A stretch of DNA of 64,000 nucleotides from JAVBMJ01 sp031552535 (lineage in GTDB: Bacteria > Bacteroidota > Bacteroidia > Bacteroidales > Rikenellaceae). Location of the stretch: NCBI GenBank assembly GCA_031552535.1, contig JAVBMJ010000024.1:12286-76285 (forward strand), in the 5' to 3' direction. Both the position numbers and the translations under genes were made by a program. Shown one piece after another: positions 15,509 through 24,718 of this stretch. Each line of letters starts with the position of its first letter. The first letter of the stretch is position 1. A model generated the notes under the pieces. The model saw only the letters and a list, made by a program, of their open reading frames with translations. It made no database searches and had not been told where the DNA came from.

Positions 15509-17617
15509 TCAGAAGATTAGGCCCAGAGTTAGCATCAGACCCTTATTTTGTTTTTTGGTATATCCGGCACCCTTCTCCGCCTGGTCCAGAAGGCCGGTCG
15601 AACAAACGGCGCTAAAATTGAGAACCCCGTAACGGATGCCGCCCCCGAATTCTCCCGAAAGATTAAACCTCTTGAACGTTTCGTCATAAAGCCCGTCGGA
15701 AGTTTCGCCGTCGAGATGGAGCTTGGCTTCTATGCCGTAGTCGGCTCCGAGCCCCCCGCTAATGAAGATCCCGAACTGGCGGGTGAAATCGACACGATAG
15801 GTCAGGTGCAGGGGCACGTAAATCGAGTGTTCTTTGAATGTGACGTAGTACGTCTCGCCATCCAGGTCGACGTTGGCGCCCGACTGATAGTATTCATAGA
15901 AGGCTCCATAGGTGAGCCCTAAGCCGAATAGCTTCGGACTGAAATACGAGTTGATTCTCACACCTGCCTGATACCCGCTGATAGAGGATGTGTTGTCCCA
16001 GAAACCATATTTTTCGGTTGTAACGCCGTCGGAGAACTTCCAGTGTTTTTGCACATAACCGAATGAAACCCCTGCCCTGCCAGTGGATCCTATCGCAAAT
16101 GGATTGCGGGCCTTTACGGCCGGTTGTGCGATGGCTATAGTTATGCTTTTGGTACCTGCGTACACCTCGAAAGCTCCATGGCGGGCGGATTTCTCGTGAT
16201 TATAGTTACACGTCACCGTAATGCGTCCCGACGACTTGGAGACGCTACACCACGACGGCACATAGCGCACCTCGAAGTTGTCGGCATTGGTCGTTATCGC
16301 AACCGTCTGCGACCCGCCGCTGCCGGAGAAAGTCAGGCTGGACGACGACGCGTTAAGCGACAAGGCAACCGTGCGTCCGGCTTGCAATATGTAAATCCGT
16401 TCGCTTTTTTCACCGGCAGTGATCTCGAACCAGTCTTTGCGGGACTGGGTGGAAGTGTTCGCGGAGCATCTGATAGTGATTGTGTTGCCCGAACGGCCCA
16501 CAGTACACCATGCCGGCAGGTATTTCACATCATACGAGGCGGCATTGGTCGTAACAGATATATCGTTGTTGCCACCGTCGGAGGTAAACGACAGTTCGGA
16601 GGACGAAACTGCGAGGGCGGTAGCAGCGGCTACAACGGCCTGCGTTGTCGTGCTATTGGTTTTGGTGATAAACACCGACGTGCGGTAGAGCATCTCGCCG
16701 GCGCACCAGATCTCGAAGGTGTAATTCCCCGGCGTCTGGTAGGCTGTGCCCGCCTCACTGCCCCATCCCAAAAGACCATAGTATTTAGCACCAGACATAT
16801 CTCCCGATACGGGTATTTCGGTATAATATGTATATCCGTCAGGAGATGTTTTCCCCTTTTGGGTTGTCCCGTTGGGGTCGATAATCCGGTAATCCAGGCG
16901 TATCTTTTTAGCTTCCGGGACCAGATTGAGGTAGGTGACCTTAGGTGCCAGGTATTGTGTGGTGGTATAGAGCGTACTGCCGAAATCGCTTATGACCGTT
17001 CCCGATTTGTCTTTGTCGGCAAACTCCACCCCGGTGATTCTGATGCGCTGATTGTCCGGAATGCCTTCTGCCTGGTCTACATTGATATACACGGCATTAT
17101 TGCCTGCCAGGAGCGTGAGCGTCCCGACACGCTGCGTCATCATAGTATTGGATTCGCATGAGATGGTTATGGAGCCATTGTTGCTACCGCTGCTCCGGTC
17201 TACGGTACACCAACTCGGGGAGTCGAAAACGCGCCATGAGGAATTGGAATAAACGTTGATCGTTTTGCTGCCTCCCAACGAAGGTAACGAAATTTTGTCG
17301 TGGGATGCCGATAACGTGACCACCGGCTGTTTCGGCGTTACGACAGGAGCTGTAACGGCGGGAGCGTTAATAGCGTCGTTGCACTTTTTTATCCACGAGT
17401 CTATGTCGTTGCCGGCCGGCAACGGCAATCCGCACCCCCCTTTTTTTATCGCTTCGAAGATCGACAATGCGTTTTTGTAGTTCCTACTGCTATAAAGCCC
17501 CATGGCCTTCGCTCGCTGCTGGTCATAGCGCTTTGGATCGAACTGTTGCGCATGCGCCGCTAATGCGGCCAACGTCATTGTGACAATAAGAAAAATAATG
17601 TAGAATTTTTTGCCCAT
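15509..17617 (-). CDS. BACON-repeat outer-membrane beta-barrel protein
   Basis: 702 residues, exported by a signal peptide (1-23). A short TPR-like helical segment (about 25-85) is followed by three BACON-type beta-sandwich repeats (about 100-185, 335-415, 418-500), each with the W/PxWC and ITV.C pattern (SWRVFDSPSWCTV, KYLPAWCTV, RYVPSWCSV). The last 190 residues alternate polar and aromatic residues and end in LGLIF, as in an outer-membrane beta-barrel. BACON domains are associated with carbohydrate or mucin binding, though here they may be structural. It lies 66 bp after a transmembrane Ser/Thr kinase, which suggests it is an output or sensor partner (inference). The closing residues are typical of BAM substrates. 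Confidence 0.82.
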   Translation of the reverse strand: MGKKFYIIFLIVTMTLAALAAHAQQFDPKRYDQQRAKAMGLYSSRNYKNALSIFEAIKKGGCGLPLPAGNDIDSWIKKCNDAINAPAVTAPVVTPKQPVVTLSASHDKISLPSLGGSKTINVYSNSSWRVFDSPSWCTVDRSSGSNNGSITISCESNTMMTQRVGTLTLLAGNNAVYINVDQAEGIPDNQRIRITGVEFADKDKSGTVISDFGSTLYTTTQYLAPKVTYLNLVPEAKKIRLDYRIIDPNGTTQKGKTSPDGYTYYTEIPVSGDMSGAKYYGLLGWGSEAGTAYQTPGNYTFEIWCAGEMLYRTSVFITKTNSTTTQAVVAAATALAVSSSELSFTSDGGNNDISVTTNAASYDVKYLPAWCTVGRSGNTITIRCSANTSTQSRKDWFEITAGEKSERIYILQAGRTVALSLNASSSSLTFSGSGGSQTVAITTNADNFEVRYVPSWCSVSKSSGRITVTCNYNHEKSARHGAFEVYAGTKSITIAIAQPAVKARNPFAIGSTGRAGVSFGYVQKHWKFSDGVTTEKYGFWDNTSSISGYQAGVRINSYFSPKLFGLGLTYGAFYEYYQSGANVDLDGETYYVTFKEHSIYVPLHLTYRVDFTRQFGIFISGGLGADYGIEAKLHLDGETSDGLYDETFKRFNLSGEFGGGIRYGVLNFSAVCSTGLLDQAEKGAGYTKKQNKGLMLTLGLIF

Positions 17618-17683
17618 GGTTTATGAATTTGGTTTTATCGATTTTACTGACAGCCGTTCCGGTCGGCGGCTGATGAGGCCACA

Positions 17684-19051
17684 TCAGTCGTGCAGCCCCA
17701 ACTTTTTCATTAAGCGGTCACGCTTTTCACGCACATCTGTATCTTCTTTTAACGATAACGCATTGTCGTAACAGATTATCGCTTCTTCGGGGTCGGCGTT
17801 AACCCACATTTCGGCCATATTCACACAACCGTTAAATTTAGTGTCTATGTCATTAGACAACCTTGCCCGGTTGTCATACACTGATTGATATTTCGAGCGG
17901 GAAAGCCCGTGCTCTTCGATCATTGTTATGGCTTCGTCGTAACACTCCATCGCCAGCCTCAGGGAATCGGACTTCCTGAACGAATCTCCATCATAAATAA
18001 GTCCGTCGACTTTAGCATGGTGTTGACCGGATGCCTGTCCCGATTTTTTGAACCCGATGATCGCCGTTGGCACCAGGACAAGCAGCAGGGCAAAAGATAT
18101 GACCGCAGTCCGTACACCATTGGATTTTCTACGTGGTTTTCCGGAGGCGTCGCTCAGAGTCCTGCCACTCTTCGAAGGCTTCTGCTTTTTCTGCTGTTTT
18201 TGTTGTGTGCGTGGAAAATCCAACGGCCTGCCTGCGGCGTGTTGCTCCGTCCACTGATAAATTTGGGCGGCGTTGGGGCGGTCCCACGGTTCTTTCTCAA
18301 GACATAGCTCCACCACCCGCTTCAATTCATGCGACCACTCTCCGCGGACTTCCGGGACTTCGGCTCCGCTCTTTTGGAATATCCCCCCCATTTCGCCGAA
18401 CGGCAAATCACCCGTCAACAATTCGTAGGCCGTCACACCCAAGGCCCACACGTCGCTCGCCATGACGGGAGCATTTTCGCGACTCGCCCGTTCGGGGCCC
18501 ATGTAGGCCATCGTGCCGCTGCCCGAACTGACCGACTCGCGGACCACGCTCTTGCGGAGTGTGCTGCGGGCCTTGGTGCTGATCCCGAAATCGGTGATAA
18601 GGAATGCCCCCGAGGAGTCGACAAGTATATTGGCTGGCTTTATATCCTGGTGTATGATCGGCGGCTCCTGTCCGTGGAGATGCGCCAATCCCGACGACAC
18701 ATCGTGCAGGAACCGCCATGCCTCGGTTTCGGTCATCCGGCCTATCATTTTCTCGGTCGATCCGTGCTCGCAATAGGGTAGTACCAGGTAGGGCATGCGC
18801 TCCGATACATCGTAATGCATCGGTTTGATCAGATTATGATGCCGGATATTGAACAGCAGTGAGAACTCCTCGCTGAACAGCTCCACTCCGTCCTCGTCGA
18901 GTCCCGTGCCGGGAGCATATACCTTAAGTACCACTTCGAGCCCGCGGGTGCGGGTGTCCCTGGCAAGCCACACCTGCGAGAAGCCTCCCTGCCCCAACTG
19001 TCTCGAAAGACGGTAGCGCCCGGCAAATACCATATCGCTGTAAAGTTCCAT
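17684..19051 (-). CDS. Transmembrane Ser/Thr protein kinase
   Basis: A eukaryote-like kinase domain (about 12-275): Gly-rich loop LGQGGFSQVW, Lys43 in VVLKVY, HQDIKPAN (134-141, Gln in place of Arg in HRD), DFG at 154-156, and an APE-like MGPERAS segment. The lack of HRD Arg suggests activity not dependent on classic activation-loop phosphorylation. One transmembrane helix (about 317-335) is followed by a TPR-like extracytoplasmic region (about 345-455). It lies between the PP2C gene and the BACON outer-membrane gene. A 168-bp gap upstream contains a degenerate repeat at 19103-19147, so a separate promoter or partial terminator there is possible. Confidence 0.93.
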   Translation of the reverse strand: MELYSDMVFAGRYRLSRQLGQGGFSQVWLARDTRTRGLEVVLKVYAPGTGLDEDGVELFSEEFSLLFNIRHHNLIKPMHYDVSERMPYLVLPYCEHGSTEKMIGRMTETEAWRFLHDVSSGLAHLHGQEPPIIHQDIKPANILVDSSGAFLITDFGISTKARSTLRKSVVRESVSSGSGTMAYMGPERASRENAPVMASDVWALGVTAYELLTGDLPFGEMGGIFQKSGAEVPEVRGEWSHELKRVVELCLEKEPWDRPNAAQIYQWTEQHAAGRPLDFPRTQQKQQKKQKPSKSGRTLSDASGKPRRKSNGVRTAVISFALLLVLVPTAIIGFKKSGQASGQHHAKVDGLIYDGDSFRKSDSLRLAMECYDEAITMIEEHGLSRSKYQSVYDNRARLSNDIDTKFNGCVNMAEMWVNADPEEAIICYDNALSLKEDTDVREKRDRLMKKLGLHD

Positions 19052-19102
19052 AGTTTAGAATATTTTAACATGAGTTTCGCTTTAGCAAAACCCTCCTCCC
19101 TT

Positions 19103-19147
19103 TAGAGCCTGTCTAAATTTCCAATGGTAAATCAGGACAAACTCCGG
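19103..19147. repeat. Degenerate copy of the AGAGTCTGTCTAAATTTCC palindrome
   Basis: TTTAGAGCCTGTCTAAATTTCC followed by the decayed opposite arm AATGGTAAATCAGGACAAACTC. It sits between the phosphatase and kinase genes of the signalling cluster. Confidence 0.6.
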
Positions 19148-19219
19148 GTGTTTTTAATGCTGACACACCCACTCCCGCCGGCATAGAACCAAGGGGGAGA
19201 GGCAACCCCCCATTTCCAT

Positions 19220-20818
19220 CTATTTTTTTAATATCGGAATAAGGTAGACACTGCCTGTTTTTATTGTGTTCTTTTCAGCCGGTATTCCCGTGTTATACTT
19301 AAGTATGTCGTTTTCGGTCGCTCCCGTGGCCTCGTTGAACTTCTGGGCTATCGAGAACAGTGTGTCTTCCGCTACAGCTTTATATTCAATGAAGCGTATC
19401 CCGTTGGTTTCGCTTACCTTATAAGACTTCCCGCCGACCACTATCGGCGAAGGAGTTTTCGGTTCGGCCTGTTTGGCCTGTTCTACCGGCTCGGCCGCAG
19501 GCGGAGCATCCTCCGCAGGCTTTTTCACCTGAGGGTCCGTAGTCCCCTCGGTCGTGGGCAATGAGGGGGTCAGACCGCCTGGCTGCCGGGTATTACCGCC
19601 CTTGCCGGCAGCAGCGCCACCTTTGCCCTCTTCTTCTGAACCGCCTTTACGCTTATCTTTGCCCGGTTTCTCGGGGCCGCCTTTAATGCCGCTGTGTGCC
19701 GCGTCGCCTGTCCCGCCGCCTGCCTGCTCCCGCCCCGCCGAGTCCTGTCCTGGCTTGCCTGCTTTAGTATCTGTGCCGTCGTCGGGCAAAGCCTTCCCTG
19801 CAACATCTACGTATGGCGAGTCCGCCTGTACAGGGGCCTGATCGTCTGCCGGCCGGCCGCCACGACCGATATACAAACCTGCGACGAGACCTATGGCCAA
19901 CACAATCGCCACGGCTACAATAGCTTTGACGGGATTCAATTTACGTATTCCTGCTTGCGGTACGCCTTCTCCGCCCGTCCCCGATATTGCCGCGGAACCG
20001 CCGCCCGACAATATCTGGCAAAGTCCCACCGTGACGTTGTCGTGCCATCCGGCATCGCGGGCCGCACTCCATAGCGCATCGCGGCACTCCTCCATCGAAC
20101 CGGCGTGGGAGCCGATTATCCCCGCTATATCCTCGTCGCGCAACACGCCCGACAGTCCGTCGCTACACAGCATGATTATATCCGAGTTGCGTAGCGGGAA
20201 CACCGCCACTTCGGGTCTCGCCTTCTGGCGTGGATCGCCCAGACTGCGAGTTATGATGTTGCTCTCCGGGTGGTCGAAAGCGTACTCGGGCATAAGCCGG
20301 CCGCTGTCGACCAGTTCCTGCACATACGAATGGTCGCGCGACAGCCTCTGCAGTCCGTCGGCTGGATTGAAACAATAAGCCCGGCTGTCGCCGCACCATC
20401 CCACATAGACGCTGTCGCCTATCATCCAGGCCAGCACTATAGTGCTCCCCATACCCTCTTTAGACTTGTCCTGCCGGCTCTCGGACTTGATGCGGGCATC
20501 GGCGGCAATTATCGCCTTCTCGACAAATTTTTTCACCGAGTCGTGGCTGCGGAGATCTGTCGCGGCCTGCAATTCGCTGGAAAAAAACTCTTTTATGGTG
20601 TCGACAGCCAGCGCCGAAGCGACCTCGCCCGCATTCATCCCTCCCATGCCGTCGGCGACGACCATCAATGCTCCTTTCTTGCCAAGCACAATCTCTTTGT
20701 CGGTTGTGAATTCCCAGCCGTTGCCCGAAACATCGTCGGAGAGTTGGAAGTTGTCTTCGTTATTGGGGCGACCGGCGGCTTCGCAACGTGCCGCCATTCT
20801 GAATTTTATTTTTCCCAT
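19220..20818 (-). CDS. PP2C-type Ser/Thr phosphatase with TM helix and LysM-like C-terminus
   Basis: 532 residues. The cytoplasmic N-terminal PP2C domain (about 1-260) shows the metal-binding motifs: NNEDNF, VVADGMGGMNAGE, WCGDSRAY, MLCSDGLSGVL and HDNVTVGL. A transmembrane helix (about 295-315) is followed by a Pro/Gly/Lys-rich low-complexity stretch (about 325-450). The C-terminal domain (about 465-532, with AEDTLFSIAQKFN and ILKYN) resembles LysM, so it may bind peptidoglycan. Domain order resembles bacterial cognate phosphatases for Hanks-type kinases. It is probably the antagonist of the two kinases encoded on either side. Confidence 0.92.
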   Translation of the reverse strand: MGKIKFRMAARCEAAGRPNNEDNFQLSDDVSGNGWEFTTDKEIVLGKKGALMVVADGMGGMNAGEVASALAVDTIKEFFSSELQAATDLRSHDSVKKFVEKAIIAADARIKSESRQDKSKEGMGSTIVLAWMIGDSVYVGWCGDSRAYCFNPADGLQRLSRDHSYVQELVDSGRLMPEYAFDHPESNIITRSLGDPRQKARPEVAVFPLRNSDIIMLCSDGLSGVLRDEDIAGIIGSHAGSMEECRDALWSAARDAGWHDNVTVGLCQILSGGGSAAISGTGGEGVPQAGIRKLNPVKAIVAVAIVLAIGLVAGLYIGRGGRPADDQAPVQADSPYVDVAGKALPDDGTDTKAGKPGQDSAGREQAGGGTGDAAHSGIKGGPEKPGKDKRKGGSEEEGKGGAAAGKGGNTRQPGGLTPSLPTTEGTTDPQVKKPAEDAPPAAEPVEQAKQAEPKTPSPIVVGGKSYKVSETNGIRFIEYKAVAEDTLFSIAQKFNEATGATENDILKYNTGIPAEKNTIKTGSVYLIPILKK

Positions 20819-20829
20819 TTCAGTGAATG

Positions 20830-21711
20830 CTATTGCTTTCTTTTCTTCTTCTTTTTACCTCCATCGTCAGGGACAGGCACATCCTGCACAGGTTCCGGGT
20901 CTTTCGGATTTATGGCAGGCGTAAGTTCCTTCGGTGGTCCGAAACCACCGGTAGAATTGCCCGCAACGGCCCGCACCACGCTCCATTTCTCTTTCTCGGC
21001 ATGCAGCATCCCGGCCAGGCGGAACGTGACCCTGCCCACTCCCGTGACTACGGGTAGCACATAGATTCCTCCGATGATTTTCTTTTGGGTGGACGGCCCT
21101 TTCACATCGTATAAAGAGGTGCCATCCGTAAAAGTGAGTTCGGAACGGTAGCAAATGAAAGACAACGCGGTTGCAGGAGCCTCCGCTATGGTTTTGTCGG
21201 CGATAACCCATACCAGCCATCCCTCTTTCCTGCCGCCGGTATTGTCGGTTTCGAATCCGACACCGTTGAAGAAACCGCTATCTATGGCATGGAATTTTTT
21301 ATCGGATATTTCACGGTATCCGGATCCGGCGAACGGCAACTCTGAAAACAGGCTGTCGGTAGCCGGTCGGCAAGCGGTTTCGAGTATTTCGGGCCTGTAA
21401 CCGCCTGAACGGTAATTATCGTAATTCGGATCGTAGTTCCATGGATGGACGGCTTTGTCGGAGACCATATATCCCCCCTGGATTTTAACTCCGATCGTGT
21501 AGTTCTCTCCGAACCAGGGATTATTGTTAAACCCCCAATACTTCGATTTGTCGTCCTGCAGGCGGTATCTCTGCCTTACGATCATTATGCCGCCGGTTAC
21601 GGCGTCCTCAACGAATTGCTGGCTGGGAGAGAGCACCGGAAAGGCGGTGTGTTGCGCTCCGGCAGGAAACGCCGCCGCTACGAGCAGCACCGCGGTAATT
21701 ATCCTCTTCAT
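20830..21711 (-). CDS. Secreted protein of unknown function in the phosphosignalling cluster
   Basis: 293 residues with a Sec signal peptide (MKRIITAVLLVAAAFPAGAQ). No domain recognised. The mature part is beta-rich with aromatic clusters (YWGFNNNPWFGENYTIG) and ends in a Pro/Asp-rich stretch closing with a Lys-rich tail GGKKKKKRKQ, unusual for an exported protein and perhaps a nucleic acid or phosphate-surface contact. It lies 11 bp upstream of the PP2C gene and 36 bp downstream of the FHA-protease gene, so it is likely part of the same operon. It could be a periplasmic target or adaptor (inference). Confidence 0.7.
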   Translation of the reverse strand: MKRIITAVLLVAAAFPAGAQHTAFPVLSPSQQFVEDAVTGGIMIVRQRYRLQDDKSKYWGFNNNPWFGENYTIGVKIQGGYMVSDKAVHPWNYDPNYDNYRSGGYRPEILETACRPATDSLFSELPFAGSGYREISDKKFHAIDSGFFNGVGFETDNTGGRKEGWLVWVIADKTIAEAPATALSFICYRSELTFTDGTSLYDVKGPSTQKKIIGGIYVLPVVTGVGRVTFRLAGMLHAEKEKWSVVRAVAGNSTGGFGPPKELTPAINPKDPEPVQDVPVPDDGGKKKKKRKQ

Positions 21712-21747
21712 ATTGCTTCTATCTTAATTACGCTTTTATTAAAATCG

Positions 21748-23244
21748 TTACTTCAGGGCCGATACCGGAACGGCATAGCCATACTCCTCGCTCTGCGCCC
21801 CCCTCGACACGATGCCTATCACCACAAGTTTATTATCCTTGCGGGCGAAGACCGGACCACCGGAGTTGCCGTGGTCGGTGCCGCGGGTGTGGAGGATACA
21901 GTTGCAGTTGTCCAACCCGTCGAATCCGGCATTGAACTTATTGAATGCCGGACTGATCGCCGACGGAGTGTCGCCTACCCCTATTCTTTTCGGGAAGCCC
22001 AGCGTTACCAACTCCGTACCGGTTTTGAGGTTCGACGACAATGCCGCGTCGGCCGATATTTTGCCTTTCTCTTTGGTGCTTACATATGTCCAGTCTGTAG
22101 ACATCACCATCGGATGGGAATCGAAATAAGGCGACCAAGCCATTGTTATGGATATGGGATTGCCATTGTCGTCCATGCCTATATCCCCCCTGGTGTCGTA
22201 CTGGTTGTCGCATACGAACTGCGAACTTTTGAATGTAAATTTATTACCCGACCTGGAAACCGCATGGATCGTGGCTTCCAGTGTCAGTTCGGGGTCGGCC
22301 TGAGACACCGACAGGGCTGCCAGCACGTCGAAATCCGACTCATACATCCATGCCTGCACACAATGGCGGGCCGTGACAAAACGCCCGTCGTCAAGAAGGA
22401 ATCCCGTACCGCTCCAGCCGTATTGCCCTCCGCTGTAACTCACCGGCGTTTTATGGCTGCCGTCGGTGATGTACACATCGTCGACGTAGAGGTAATATAT
22501 ATCGTCCTTGCATTTGTCTACCAGAGTCTCCAATCCGGCAGGCACCGCTATCCCGCGCCCTATCCGCTTTTGCTGTTCGGCCTGGATTTTTACAATGGAG
22601 TCGTGCTGCTCCTGGATTTCCTTATTTTTTATGATGGCATCTACAATCTTTGTTTCCAAAATAGCGATCATCTTTCCGTATTCCGCCTCCCTGTAAATAT
22701 TCCAACTCACCGATCCGGCGATAGTCAGGGCCAGCACCACGCTCAAAGCGGTGATAGCACGTTTGTAGGGGCGCAATGCCTGCTGGCGGAACAGGCTCAG
22801 ACGGCGTGACAGTCCGATGCTGTTGACTGTTGCATTTTTGCCCGTGGGAACTATGAAGCCGAGTTTGGGCCCGTTGACAGATACCTGTATCTCGTCGCCG
22901 TTCTGCAGATACCACTCCCGGTCTACCTTGCGCCCGTTGAGGAACGTGGAGTTAGTCTTCGACAATTGCACCAGCTTCCACTGGTCGCCGCTCTTGACTA
23001 TGGCGGCATGCCGCCGGCTGACTGTCTGGAACGAGTCGTCGTAGCGCACCTGGCATTGCGGGTCGCGGCCTATCATTATTTCGTCAACAATGATCTCCTG
23101 CGATTCGCCGGCCTTGTGGTACCTGGAACTTACCCTGTGTTCGAGAATATAATAACGCTTTCCCGAAGCGTTGAAAAGCGATCCTATGCCAGATCCCACC
23201 GAGCCGGAAAGAGACCTCTTGAAAGGTTGAGTTGCCTGTCCCAT
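21748..23244 (-). CDS. FHA domain-TM-trypsin-like serine protease
   Basis: 498 residues. The N-terminal FHA phosphothreonine-binding domain (about 45-125) contains GRDPQCQV, VSRRHA and NSTFLNG. A transmembrane helix (163-184) and short coiled coil (about 185-230) lead to a chymotrypsin-fold protease: His294 in TARHC, likely Asp384 in STDW, and Ser461 in GNSGGP. So the protease is periplasmic and the FHA is cytoplasmic, with phosphorylation inside possibly controlling proteolysis outside (inference). This architecture is unusual. It lies in the same orientation as the kinases and phosphatase, and the FHA provides a natural docking site for their products. Confidence 0.9.
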   Translation of the reverse strand: MGQATQPFKRSLSGSVGSGIGSLFNASGKRYYILEHRVSSRYHKAGESQEIIVDEIMIGRDPQCQVRYDDSFQTVSRRHAAIVKSGDQWKLVQLSKTNSTFLNGRKVDREWYLQNGDEIQVSVNGPKLGFIVPTGKNATVNSIGLSRRLSLFRQQALRPYKRAITALSVVLALTIAGSVSWNIYREAEYGKMIAILETKIVDAIIKNKEIQEQHDSIVKIQAEQQKRIGRGIAVPAGLETLVDKCKDDIYYLYVDDVYITDGSHKTPVSYSGGQYGWSGTGFLLDDGRFVTARHCVQAWMYESDFDVLAALSVSQADPELTLEATIHAVSRSGNKFTFKSSQFVCDNQYDTRGDIGMDDNGNPISITMAWSPYFDSHPMVMSTDWTYVSTKEKGKISADAALSSNLKTGTELVTLGFPKRIGVGDTPSAISPAFNKFNAGFDGLDNCNCILHTRGTDHGNSGGPVFARKDNKLVVIGIVSRGAQSEEYGYAVPVSALK

Positions 23245-23343
23245 TGTCGTTATATTTTGGTTGTCAGTTAAATCGTTAAATATTGATGAGTATGATCAGA
23301 AAATCAAAAAATAAACCTGCCTGCGGCTACTGTGGCTTTGTGC

Positions 23344-24639
23344 TCAATATCCCTCTGCACGCAACTTTATGTCGCCTACCGAAATAATGTCGCCTATGCG
23401 TATAGGCATCCCAGATACGGAAACTTCGGAAGAATTGACATAAGTGCCGTTGAGCGAGCTGCACCATCCTCCGTCGGCGTTCCTGTCCCACTGCCCGTCG
23501 CGGATATACCACCCGGCAACACCGTCGAACTCCAGCGTACAGTGCCTGCGCGATACATAGGCGCTCTGAATCTCTTTCAGCGGCAGGTCGTTGCGATCGT
23601 CTACATCCTGCCTGCCCATAGCTATTATTTTTCGTCCGTCTCCGATATATTCCTCAAGACGGTAAGTCTTTCCATGCTCCTCGCCCTGCATGATGCGCAG
23701 CATGATCCGCGCGCCCGTATTGGCCGGCATGCCGGCTATTCCGTGTAAATGCGGTTCGTCCATGGGCTCCGCCATTAGGGGCATACGTTCAAGTACTTCA
23801 CTTACAGATTGCAGCCTCTTCCTGAAATCGGCAACCAGACAACCTTCGATGACCGGTAAGAACGGGCGCCCATCCCTCGACCTGTCGAGACAGGCCCTGT
23901 CCCAACGCTCTTCACGCCCGTTTGCGATATATTTCGCCAGGTCGTTTTCATTGTCGAGCCTGCCGAAAGGCAACTCGCCGGTGGTCAGTTGGTAGAGCAT
24001 GACTCCGAACGAAAAAATATCGGTCGTGGGCAGTACCGTAGCGTCGCCCCGGCGGGGGTTGACCTGCTCGGGCGGCATATATGCCCAGGTCCCGAATATC
24101 TGGGCGGGCTTACCGAGAATGTTGCGCTCGGTCATGCGCTTGTTGCGGTCGCCCGATATTCCGAAATCGGTGAGGACTGCCGTCCCGTCGGCTTTGACAA
24201 GCACATTTTCGGGCTTGAGGTCGCGGTGGATCTTGCCGCAGCCATGCAAATCCCTCAGGCCGTAGAGTACCTCCCTGCCGATCCGCGCCAGGTCGACACG
24301 GTCCTTGTCTGCCAACTGTTTGAGGTCGCCACCCGGACAAAATTCCATCACGATATAAGGGTTGCCTTCGATCATACCGTGGGCGAGCGAACGCACCAGG
24401 TATCTGCTGTCGATGCGCCCAGTCTCGAACTCCATGTCGAACCTCTCGACCAGCTTAATCCTTATCTCCGAAGGAACCTCCCACAATTTAAGCAGCTTCA
24501 GTGCGAATATCCCGCCACGGTCGTCCCGCACCTTATATACCTTGCCGAATGACCCTTCGCCGAGTATTTTAACTACCGTATACCGGCCGTCGATACGGTC
24601 GCCGGTCCCGAAATCGCACCTGTGAACCAAAAGTGACAT
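23344..24639 (-). CDS. Soluble Ser/Thr kinase with C-terminal FHA domain
   Basis: 431 residues. Complete kinase core: LGEGSFGKVY, Lys48 in FALKLL, HRDLKPEN (138-145) and DFG (158-160). It is followed at about 310-425 by an FHA domain with GR, VSRRHC and SLNGTYVN. No transmembrane helix is visible, so it is cytoplasmic. ATG 24639 was chosen over a TTG 45 bases upstream since the kinase domain begins only a few residues later. It follows the zinc ribbon-FHA gene by 79 bp. The FHA may bind its own autophosphorylated loop or the partner kinase. Confidence 0.93.
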   Translation of the reverse strand: MSLLVHRCDFGTGDRIDGRYTVVKILGEGSFGKVYKVRDDRGGIFALKLLKLWEVPSEIRIKLVERFDMEFETGRIDSRYLVRSLAHGMIEGNPYIVMEFCPGGDLKQLADKDRVDLARIGREVLYGLRDLHGCGKIHRDLKPENVLVKADGTAVLTDFGISGDRNKRMTERNILGKPAQIFGTWAYMPPEQVNPRRGDATVLPTTDIFSFGVMLYQLTTGELPFGRLDNENDLAKYIANGREERWDRACLDRSRDGRPFLPVIEGCLVADFRKRLQSVSEVLERMPLMAEPMDEPHLHGIAGMPANTGARIMLRIMQGEEHGKTYRLEEYIGDGRKIIAMGRQDVDDRNDLPLKEIQSAYVSRRHCTLEFDGVAGWYIRDGQWDRNADGGWCSSLNGTYVNSSEVSVSGMPIRIGDIISVGDIKLRAEGY

Positions 24640-24718
24640 AACGCTTCGCTTTAAAAACGGCAAATCAAAAAGTACCTGCCGCAAACGGCAACTTCATAGA
24701 GTTACAGCCAGTGGAAGG

